Positions 44,301-54,856 of a stretch of 64,000 nt of DNA are shown here, piece by piece (the first letter of the stretch is position 1; the number at the start of each line of letters is the position of its first letter). The notes under the pieces are model-generated. The model ran no database searches, was not told where the DNA came from, and was given only the letters and a program-made list of their open reading frames with translations. Source of the DNA: Actinostola sp. cb2023 (Eukaryota > Cnidaria > Anthozoa > Actiniaria > Actinostolidae); NCBI GenBank assembly GCA_033675265.1, contig JAUJYZ010001309.1:126001-190000 (forward strand), written 5' to 3'. Made by a program: the position numbers and the translations under genes.

Positions 44301-45904
44301 CAACTGCCATCAAAAGTTAAAAAAGCGCGGTTAAATTAAAAATCTGGGTCACGTAATCTAGGATTAACCTTGACTAAACTAAGGCAATTTTGTCTTCACT
44401 ACTCATCAACGACACAATTGTTCAGGAACAACCTGTTTATTGTGGATATGCAGCCAGCGCCCCGCAGTGCAATCACTGCAAAGACCTACACTACGTAGTA
44501 TTCTATCTAGTATTACATACAATATCAATTGCTGAGCGGGACACGAACAACCATACGTAATAAACCCTGTGGGAAAAAATATGGAAACGTGTTCTCCCAA
44601 CCCATGCTGCAGCAATGCTTCTGGAGGTTAAAAGCTCTATACAAAACACTCGGACGTTGGAGACTTAGTCGTCTACCTCCGACAATTTGACAAGCAGTGT
44701 CTTATTAGAAAAACATACAATATTTTTTACACAAACAACAACAACAACAAAAAATGATAAACCATCTAGGGATGGGTGCTGGCCTAGAATGCTGACCGTG
44801 TGCTATACTCGCTCTGATATACACGTATACCATCATGCACTTCGCTCACACCGTGATGCTCACGTGCCGCCAAAATATTAATTTCTGTGTACTTCATTGC
44901 ATTCGCACGCCAGAAATGTAACATTATTCACGGAGTGATTGACTTTCATTGTTTTGACCAGGTCTGTTGGCATGGGAACATCATCTGCTGCTTCTCGCAT
45001 TGGCTCGATCGCTGCTCCATTTATAGTGTGGCTAGTAAGTATTCTTTTTTTTCTTTTTTTTTTTTAATTAATTTTATTCTGTATTTCACAAAGATGCATA
45101 ATTACTCTTATAATGCTAGTAAGTATTCTATTAGATGGTACATGCTAGTGTGAGAAACCACGGGGAGTGAGCGAAAGGACGGCTGGTTTCTCAGGCTATG
45201 CACATGCTCGCTTTTACTATTAAGTCATTTCAACATCGCGTAGTATCCACCAAATGCGCCAAAATCTAGCTTTTGGATTGACCATCGATCTAATTTTATT
45301 TTCACCAAGCAAAGACTATGTAAACAACAACAACAAAGTCAAATGTCTGCCTAAAACTGTTTTAGCGTTGTACAAAGCCATGTTCCTGCTTTGTTTTTCA
45401 AATTTGAGGTATTTGAGGGAAAACATATTAGCAATAATAGTAAATATACAGATCTACAAATTTTCACTTTGGATTAACACTAGATAAGTTCACTTTTACC
45501 GGTCAAAAACCATCACAAATAACTTGAACTCTTTGCTAAAAGCTGTTTAGCATTGTACAAAACGTATTCTCCCGCAGACTATTGGTTTTTGGCGCTCAAT
45601 ACGCGCGTTAGTAAAATATATCCTCATTAAAGCATCGTACGTTGAGCATCGGGATTCTTGATGGCCGCCATTTTGATTCGTGGTTTCCGGTAAATTATTG
45701 TTTTTCTTCCAGGTCCGTATTCACGTGTTGTTGCCCTATTCTATATTCGCCATATCTGCATTCATCGCTGGTGTGCTCTGCCTAACTTTACCAGAAACAA
45801 TGAATGCACCAACCAAGGAAATATTTGAAGAAAACCAACCGCAACCAGAAAAGGACATCAATGGCGGTAGTGTGTCGACAAAACTTATTGAATTAAGTAC
45901 ATGA
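38397..45904 (+). CDS. SLC22-family MFS transporter, inverted paralog, first exon not found
   Basis: Exons: 38397-38625, 39164-39362, 40115-40324, 40662-40796, 41567-41661, 43986-44094, 44962-45034, 45713-45904 (stop TGA). Sizes equal those of the minus-strand paralog exon by exon (229, 199, 210, 95, 109, 73 nt), and all donors here are GT. Encoded motifs: WDLVCDRSS at the start of the first visible exon, SDKFGRKP, PESSRSL, MLYYGALFSAG (TM7), VGRRKT, YIYSAEIFPTVVR and LTLPETMNAP. The N-terminal exon (TM1 and the extracellular loop) is not seen upstream; that position is occupied by Helentron-like elements. The gene is either 5'-truncated or uses a remote or diverged first exon. Expected role: polyspecific solute carrier at the plasma membrane; substrate unknown. 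Confidence 0.8.
38663..38893. repeat. GGA/AGGAGG purine-rich minisatellite
   Basis: About 230 bp of GAGGA-type units, purine only on the plus strand, in SLC22 plus-gene intron just after the 38625 donor; a smaller patch recurs at 39050-39085. Confidence 0.9.
39377..39571. repeat. TGATGACGTTTAT minisatellite (12 TGACGT motifs)
   Basis: Units of 14-21 bp, each with TGATGACGT, begin 15 bp after the donor at 39362. TGACGT is a CRE/ATF half-site-like word; regulatory use is speculative. Confidence 0.9.
39700..39840 (+). repeat. Dispersed repeat copy B
   Basis: Near-identical to 6070-6250 in the same window orientation (CACTGTATGACGAATCGCTC, then CTTGAAACAGTTTTTCTTTC). Lies in intron 3 of the plus-strand SLC22 gene. 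Confidence 0.75.
39872..39975. repeat. 104-bp near-perfect hairpin with TGACGTCA
   Basis: Two 44-nt perfect inverted arms begin GTTGTCTGTACTCTTATTG; each contains the palindrome TGACGTCA. The loop is about 16 nt. Part of the arm (AATAAGAGTACAGACA) is shared with the adjacent dispersed repeat. Likely a small foldback element. Confidence 0.85.
42179..42641. mobile_element. MITE with TTAA flanks
   Basis: The ends AGTGCTCCTAACCCC and complement are flanked by TTAA (42175-42178, 42642-42645). The arms are about 165 bp and share ACAATTGTATTAAAAATT. A TTAA duplication suggests piggyBac-type insertion, but the TIR does not start with the usual CCC. It lies in the intron between SLC22 exons at 41661 and 43986. 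Confidence 0.6.
43563..43872. mobile_element. Hairpin MITE, about 310 bp
   Basis: The arm CATAGCTGGAAAGAGCTCGT at about 43577 pairs with ACGAGCTCTTTCCAGCTATG near 43855. Arms are about 120 bp with a short asymmetric centre. Located 114 bp before the SLC22 exon at 43986. Confidence 0.75.
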
Positions 45905-46990
45905 CACAAGATGGCGGTTCTCACCTTTCAAATCGAATATCTAAAACGATTCCTTAATATAATCTCAGATTTTTAAATATATTTTAGTTAGACTGTAATT
46001 CGTAAGACAGGTTTTTGGGTGGGCTTATAATCGGGATAAAAAAACGTTTCGAAATCAGCTGATAAGATAAGTTGAGACGGTATACAGCAGTATCAAAATA
46101 CGTTTTCAATCTACTGGTCTTTATTTTTTAATAATTATTTAATGAAACACATGATAATTGCAATATTTGGAACAGAATTCAAAACTGTAACTTGTTCCGC
46201 AATCTGTTCTAATTTTTACTTTGAAGTTATAGTTATACCGTGTTAATTCTGTGAAAATGTTTATATTAATGAAACAAGGAAACGTAGAGGGGGACTAATA
46301 TCCGGGGGGGGGCTTATTTATGGCATTTTTTTACGGTAGTTATTGTAGTTATTGTAGCTGTTATAAACGTATTCTATTTTGTTATACTACCGAGTTCTAT
46401 TATCGCCTAATGGGTCCTGATGAAGATCTTACTTGAGGAAATTACTGAATGTCCCGCCTCCCCCCTCTCCCATAACTCATCCCCATAATACCACACGTAA
46501 TGTTCGTGGGAGGGGAGAGAGCTTCAATCTAAGGAACGATGGAACGGTTATTCATGTAATGTAACGTCATATCCGGCGAGTCCGAAAATTCGAGATATGC
46601 GGTAATTAACCCTGGAGACAATATGATGACACTGCAGGCTTGGAAATACTTAAGATGGATTCGTGAGAAGTAGATGATACAATGTGGAAAGTTTTGGAGC
46701 TCTGAAAGTTATTCAAGTAAATGTAACGTCATATCCGGCGAGTCCGAAAATTCGAGATATGCGGTGATTTTTGCTCGAAATGTAATTTTTGACATGCAGG
46801 CTTGAAAATACTTGGGATGACTTTAATAGCTATTTTCAAACCACAATTATCAGTAAAATGGGTAGAGTTTATACTATACCGGACATAGATCGGCTTGCCA
46901 TGCAAACACAGCTTGGGTTTCCTGTTTTGACCTTACGGTTTTGACCTTCGTTCGCCATATTGTCTGTATAAAACTAGCGACTCGTTCGTT
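45905..46990. other. Intergenic region upstream of the CUB gene, with tandem duplication
   Basis: GTAACGTCATATCCGGCGAG occurs at 46559-46561 and 46722-46724, a 164-bp tandem duplication. Parts (CACTGCAGGCTTG, GGATTCGTGAGAAGTAGA) recur at 57045-57090, showing that the segmental duplication starts here. Exact promoter elements are not assigned. Confidence 0.55.
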
Positions 46991-48950
46991 CGACTACACA
47001 CGGAAATGAATGGTTTCTCCGTTGTGTCTGTTTGTTCTGGTAAGTATTTGAGTAGTGAATACGACTGTCGTATGTATCTATTGAGTGTTATGTAGCTTTA
47101 GTCGAGTCACACGCTAGTATGAGCACGTTATTAAAGAAGACACTGTAAATAAGCTCACCTCTCTTTAAAGTTGGTCTCGTTGAAAGATTTCAGTTGAAGT
47201 TTCTCAAATGTTCAAAGTAATTCTGAGAAAAATCACGAGATCAAATTTGATTCAGGAAACTCAAGGCTCTCAGTTGAAATAGAGATCCTGAGATTAACCC
47301 GAACTCCGGCAAACACTGAGGGAATACTTCTTGTATTCTTGTGCAGCTAGTGTAGTGTAGAGAGCTCATTAATGAGCCAAGCGGTTAAGATTGATTAAAG
47401 ACCTACTTCACGTGTCAGTGGCACAGACATGGTGAGGTGAAATCAGTGCTACCCGGCCTCGTTAAATAAAGTCACATTTTTACCGGTGTCGTGACTTTAA
47501 CAGCGACTATTGTTATTGAACAGCGTTCGCGTGCATGACATACACTTGCGATGCGCCCTACGCAAATACAGCGGTTGTTATGCAATTGTTATGCTAGCAG
47601 GTCCTGTGAACAGAGTTTGTATTTGAATGTAGCATCGCAACATGCATATCTCGGCGACGTAAACGTCGAAGAGCACCGCTGGATTCTCGAGCATGCATGT
47701 TGATGAGTTTGGTGGGCAAATTTAAGCTGTGACGTCCACAAGATCCTAGAAAATTTGTCAAAAGACAGATTCAAATATCTCATTATTTCTTGCAAAACGA
47801 CCGGCTTATCTTGGCTCAAATGAGCTCTATACACTACACTGCACCTGGATGTACAAGAAGTAATCCCTCAGTATTTGCTGGAGTTCGGGTTATAATATTT
47901 TAAATTTAAATTAAATTTTATCTCGTGATTTTTTTCAGTATTGCTTTGAAAAATCTCGTTGAAGCACGTCTGCATTTATAGTCGTGCATAACTTGATTTT
48001 ATGCCCAAAGGTCAAAATTTCCAATGTTTCGGTTGAGTTGAAATTGTACATTCTTGTTCATTGTTTTCTTTTGCTCTGAAATTCTGTTTATTTCTATCAC
48101 ATAACAACTGCTATTCTACAGCCCAAATGTCTGAGTAGAATTCGAATTAATTTGTCATACCAAAGTCAATATTAGACACAAGTCTTCGACCCCGACGCTG
48201 CAAGATCGTCAGTAGGCTAGGGTCAAACGTCGAACCTCTCGTGTCAGATTTTGTAAGTAGCTGCGAGACACTTTTAAGTTAATTTTTTTTTTTAAGTTAA
48301 AAAAAAAACATTTTAAAATTTTTAAAAATTTAAAATTTAAAATTTTAACAATTTTAAAAAGTTAAAAAATTTTAAGTTTTAAAAATTACCTGTATTATCC
48401 CCGTTATATAACGGACTCTCGTTATTATGGACACTTCGTGTGGTCTCAACCAAACATTATATATTATTTTATTCCCGTTACCGAACGCCGTGGTGGTAAT
48501 TTGTGAACTTCAAAGTGATTTTATGCTGTAATGATGACGTACAGCATGGTCATCTTTATCTGACAAATATAACACAGACCACCAAGTACACTCATTTGCC
48601 CAGGATAGAAATCGTTGAAAATTCAACACAACAAACTCATGAAAAAATAATTCTATAAAGAGCAAGACTCTCGACCTGGTAGTCTCGACTCTCGACCAAA
48701 ACCCAGACTCATCTGTAAAGTGAAATCGGACCGTATCGGACCGGATTGATTGATTGAATGGTTCATTGATTGATTGATTATTGTAATTGACTGTTTGATT
48801 GATATTTTGTATTACTTTTTAGTATTGTTCATCTTTGAATTCATCATCTTTTCATCCGCCAACAGTAAGTAGACTAAATACTAGTTGACGTAAGCCAGAA
48901 ACTACACCAGAATATTCGCTGCACTGTACCACAATCCTCTGCAAATGAAT
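46420..48950 (+). repeat. Segmental duplication copy 1 (5' part of CUB gene)
   Basis: From about 46980 to 48950 it matches 57715-60300, with indels: exon 1, the intron flanks (for example GTTGAAAGATTTCAGTTGAA), exon 2 and the 45-bp intronic unit. Orientation is direct. Confidence 0.85.
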
Positions 48951-51900
48951 TAGCCTTAGAGTGATTTTCATAAACCTGTGAAACAAAGTGTAATTTTTAG
49001 AGTGTAAATAGTCACGTGACAACAAAAGAACACAATGGAATTAGAGTGTATTAGTGATAAATACGCTAAACGGTGATTCACTGTAGTCACGTGACAACAA
49101 AAGAACACAATGGAATTAGAGTGTATTAGTGATCAATACGCTAAACGGTGATTCACTGTAGTCACGTGACAACAAAAGAACACAATGGAATTAGAGTGTT
49201 TTAGTGCTAAATACACTAAAGTGTGATTCACTGTAGTCACGTGACAACAAAAGAACACAATGGAATTAGAGTGTATTAGTGATCAATACGCTAAACGGTG
49301 ATTCACTGTAGTCACGTGACAACAAAAGAACACAATGGAATTAGAGTGTATTAGTGATCAATACACTAAACGGTGATTCACTGTAGTCACGTGACAACAA
49401 AAGAACACAATGGAATTAGAGTGTATTAGTGCTAAAAATACGCTAAACGGTGATTCACTGTAGTCACGTGACAACAAAAGAACACAATGGAATTAGAGAG
49501 TATTAGTGCTAAATACACTAAAGTGTGATTCACTGTAGTCACGTGACAACAAAAGAACACAATGGAATTAGAGAGTATTAGTGCTAAATACGCTAAAGTG
49601 TGATTCACTGTAGTCACGTGACAACAAAAGAACACAATGGAATTAGAGTGTATTAGTGATCAATACACTAAACGGTGATTTACTGTAGTCACGTGACAAC
49701 AAAAGAACACAATGGAATTAGAGTGTATTAGTGCTAAATACGCTAAAGTGTGATTCGCTGTAGTCACGTGACAACAAAAGAACACAATGGAATTAGAGTG
49801 TATTAGTGCTAAATACACTAAAGTGTGATTCACTGTAGTCACGTGACAACAAAAGAACACAATGGAATTAGAGTGTATTAGTGCTAAATACACTAAAGTG
49901 TGATTCACTGTAGTCACGTGACAACAAAAGAACACAATGGAATTAGAGTGTATTAGTGCTAAATACACTAAAGTGTGATTCACTGTAGTCACGTGACAAC
50001 AAAAGAACACAATGGAATTAGAGTGTATTAGTGCTAAATACACTAAAGTGTGATTCACTGTAGTCACGTGACAACAAAAGAACACAATGGAATTAGAGTG
50101 TATTAGTGCTAAATACACTAAAGTGTGATTCACTGTAGTCAAGTGACAACAAAAGAACAATGGAATTAGAGTGTATTAGTGCTAAATACACTAAAGTGTG
50201 AATCACTGTAGTCAAGTGACAACAAAAGAACACAATGGAATTAGAGTGTATTAGTGCTAAATACGCTAAACGGTGATTCACTGTAGTCACGTGACAACAA
50301 AAGAACACAATGGAATTAGAGTGTATTAGTGCTAAATACACTAAAGTGTGATTCACTGTAGTCACGTGACAACAAAATAACAATGGAATTAGAGTGTTTT
50401 AGTGCTAAATACGCTAAACGGTGATTCACTGTAGTCACGTGACAACAAAAGAACACAATGGAATTAGAGTGTATTAGTGCTAAATACGCTAAACGGTGAT
50501 TCACTGTAGTCACGTGACAACAAAAGAACACAATGGAATTAGAGTGTATTAGTGCTAAATACGCTAAACGGTGATTCACTGTAGTCACGTGACAACAAAA
50601 GAACACAATGGAATTAGAGTGTATTAGTGCTAAATACGCTAAAGTGTGATTCACTGTAGTCACGTGACAACAAAAGAACACAATGGAATTAGAGTGTATT
50701 AGTGCTAAATACACTAAAGTGTGATTCACTGTAGTCACGTGACAACAAAATAACAATGGAATTAGAGTGTTTTAGTGCTAAATACGCTAAACGGTGATTC
50801 ACTGTAGTCACGTGACAACAAAAGAACACAATGGAATTAGAGTGTATTAGTGCTAAATACGCTAAACGGTGATTCACTGTAGTCACGTGACAACAAAAGA
50901 ACACAATGGAATTAGAGTGTATTAGTGCTAAATACGCTAAACGGTGATTCACTGTAGTCACGTGACAACAAAAGAACACAATGGAATTAGAGTGTATTAG
51001 TGCTAAATACGCTAAAGTGTGATTCACAGATTTATGAAAATCACTCTAAGACGAACCTCTACTAGAACTTTTTCAAACCTGGCTTTTCCAATGTGTATAT
51101 ACTGGAGTATATATCAGTTTCTTAGTTTATTTGTGTTCGAATCTTACAGACTGTAGCCCATCAACTCTGACAGCGGAAACAGGTCTTGCGAAGTATCTGA
51201 CCAGCCCGAACTTCCCTGACAAATACCCTGTATCATTGAACTGCAAATGGCGCATTGCTGCCCCTGCTGGATACCTCGTGCAGCTGATATTCACAGATTT
51301 TGATACTTATAAGGGGTTCAGTTCCTGTGAAAGCTCCGCCAATAGTCTGAATATTTACGATTCAAACAGTGAGTTCGTGTTGGTTGGCAAGTACTGTGGT
51401 AGTACTATACCAGCTGATGTAGTGTCTAGTGGCAGATATCTCTATCTGACATTTTCAAGTACATTTTATGCTGGAGGGAAAGGCTTTCGTATTGAGTATA
51501 AAGCTGTGAAGAAACCCGGTAGGAACCTCTATTAACCGACCACGATCCTCTATTAACCGACCACGAACCTCTATTAACCGACCATGAACCTCTATTAACC
51601 GACCATGAACCTCTATTAACTGACCATGTACCTCTATTAACCGACCATGATCCTCTATTAACCGGCCATGAACCTCTATTAACCTCTCTTAACCGACCAT
51701 GAACCTCTATTAACCTCTATTAACCGACCATGAACCTCTATTAACCTCTATTAACAGACCATTAACCTCTATTAACCGACCATGAACCTCTATTAACCTC
51801 TATTAACAGACCATGAATTAACCGACGATGGCCAATATATGGCAGCCTCCATCAAGATGGATATTTATTTGGATATAGTTAGATTCATTTGTATCGATTG

Positions 51901-54802
51901 AGCGTGCTAACACTGAGCGTCTTCTGTCAAGTAGTACAGCGGTCAAACAACTCGATATTTTCTTTTCAGCTGAAGACTTCACAGTGTGTTCACCATTTAA
52001 TTCCAAGAGCACTAACAACAAGATCGATGTAAAATCATCTAGTAGCTCTCAATACATCCAAAGCCCCTTGTACCCCAATAAATACCCCAGCAACATGGTA
52101 TGTACTTGGCACATTACTGCGTCATCCAATACAAAGAGAATTCGACTGAATATAACGTACATTAACATTGGTACTGTAGAAAGTCCTCTTGACACATGTC
52201 CATATGCTGGTGATCCTGATAGATTGGTGATATATGATGGCATCAATACAGGGGGCTTTTTTCTGAAGCAAGTAGCATGCGAACGAGGCCTGTATGATCC
52301 GCCTATATATTCAGCGGTGACGTCGACAGGTCGGTACATGTGGGTTCAATTTAAGACCAACAACGACAACTATTTTGCTAATATGAGTAAAGCAGGATTT
52401 CAAGCTAAATACATCGAGTTTGATCCACCGATAACCAACCCATGGCTACCCACTACGCCCCAAGGTAAGAAAACTTTAAAAAATAAAATAAAAATATTAA
52501 ATATTAATAGACAGTAATTTTACAAACATGAAATTCAAGAAAGGCTGATACTACGTAGAAATAAAAAGCTTAACACAACACCAACATGATAGAGCAAGAG
52601 AGAGCCAGCAGATCCTACGTATACCTATAGCATTTTCGTTCACGGTTCCCTCTTTCAAGTTTAGTAATTTTACGCATAATCCTTTGCGCGCATAAACCAC
52701 TTTTCCTCGTAGAAACTAGAAAAGAAGGCAATAATGTTTGTTACAGAAAAACATGGCGGCTCAGTAATTTTACCCAGTAATCCTTTGCGCGCATAAACCA
52801 CTTTTCCTCGTAGAAACTTTAGAAAAAAAGGCAATAATCTTTGTTACAGAAAAACATGGCGGCTCAGTCATTTTACCCTTAATCCTTTGCGCGCATAAAC
52901 CACTTTTCCTCGTAGAAACTTTAGAAAAAAAGGCAATAATGTTTGTTAGAATATAGTCATACTCACTCGACCAATCAGCGCCCAGCATTTGTGCGCTCTA
53001 TATCTCATAAAGGAGCTTTAACAATGGATTCATTAGTATTCTCTATATAGAGAATACTAATAAAGCTTTGTTTTCTTTTGTTTCAAAGCCTTATTAGTAT
53101 TCTCTATATAGGGAATACTAATGACTAACTTAGAGAATACTAGAGCGCAAATATTATATCCGTGAAATAGCTAACTAACTAAATAGTACTAATAAATAGC
53201 ACCAAATGCTTTATCATTGTTGTCTACTTAGTAGTAAAATGTTAATTAGTACTAAATGTTAGCGCTTATTTCACGGATATAATATTTGCACTCTACATGA
53301 ATAACGTGTACTAAACTATATACAAGAAATATTATAATACAATCTTAGTTTAATCTTCAAATACTATTCAAATATTAATTATTATATCATAATCCAATAA
53401 ATCACAGTTATTTGGATTCGTCGAGCAGCTAGATCTATACATGAATACTGCGGATACAGAAATACAGATCATAACTACACTAAACACTAAAGAAACGTAG
53501 CGAGTCACTTACTCTTCAAAATGAAATCACAAACCGAGTTTCTCCATGTTCTACAAGAAGTGTAGATGTTAGTACGGATATTCATCAGTCATCCAAGTTC
53601 TCCGTATGATTATTGCGATATAGTTAGCCCAATCTTTCAATAGTATTAAACATCGTGCTTGAGTTTTCTTTGGTGTCCATTATTTCTCTCGTTTTTCAAT
53701 TCCGTTCTAACTGGTTTGAAGAAACTTTGAGATTTCTGCTCTTCATTTCCACAACAAATACCGGTAATTTCTAGCGTTGCAAGCTTCGTATTTAAAAACC
53801 TCAAGCTTCGGGTATTCATCTTCACTCCACTGAAGTCACACACAACTGAACAGCTTTGCATAAGCGTATGTGCATTTGAAATCAGTATTCCTTTGGGAAA
53901 GCAACAGACATGCAGCCAAAGAATACTCTCGTGAGTATGACTATATTCTAAAACGGTTAGAGAATAAACACTCGTGCTTTATGGAATTTAGAGCGCCTCG
54001 CATTGATAGAAGGGCCACTCGGCGCTACGCGCCTCGTGGCCTTCTATCTGCTGCTCGGAGCTCTAAATCCCATAAAGCACTCGCGTTATTCTCTAACCCT
54101 TACTTACAGAAAAACATGGCGGCTCAGTAATTTTACCCAGTAATCCTTTGCGCGCATAAACCACTTTTCCTCGTAGAAACTAGAAAAGAAGGCAATAATG
54201 TTTGTTACAGAAAAACATGGCGGCTCAGTAATTTTTCCCAGTAATCCTTTGCGCGCATTAACCACTTTTCCTCGTAGAAACTAGAAAAGAAGGCAATAAT
54301 GTTTGTTACAGAAAAACATGGCGGCTCAGTAATTTTACCCATAATCCTTTGCGCGCATAAACCGCTTTTTCCTCGTAGAAACTAGAAAAGAAGGCAATAA
54401 TGTTTGTTACAGAAAAACATGGCAGCTCAGTAATTTTACCCAGCAATCCTTTGCGCGCATAAACCACTTTTCCTCGTAGAAACTAGAAAAGAAGGCAATA
54501 ATGTTTGTTACAGAAAAACATGGCGGCTCAGTAATTTTACCCATAATCCTTTGCGCGCATAAACCGCTTTTCCTCGTACAAACTTTAGACTGTTTTGAAC
54601 GTCAAATTTATGCAAAATTATATGACTTTTATCGAGATAAAGACCCTGTCTGTTATCCATTCCTATGAAGGCACCATGTGATTGGGTACATTTCAATTTC
54701 AAAAAACAATACAAGTATACTTGCTGGATAGCCAGTCATATTAAAAATAATAATATTTTATTGTAGACTTAATGATTGTAAAAATATGTACTTGTAAGTA
54801 TG

Positions 54803-54856
<54 letters not shown>

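Noticed and set aside
49432..51027. Minus-strand frames with a 25-residue repeat ([11 protein letters not shown]...)
   Set aside because: Shadow of the 75-bp minisatellite; broken wherever a unit has an indel.
48955..51050. CRISPR-like array
   Set aside because: Units are directly adjacent with no unique spacers, and the genome is eukaryotic; it is a minisatellite.
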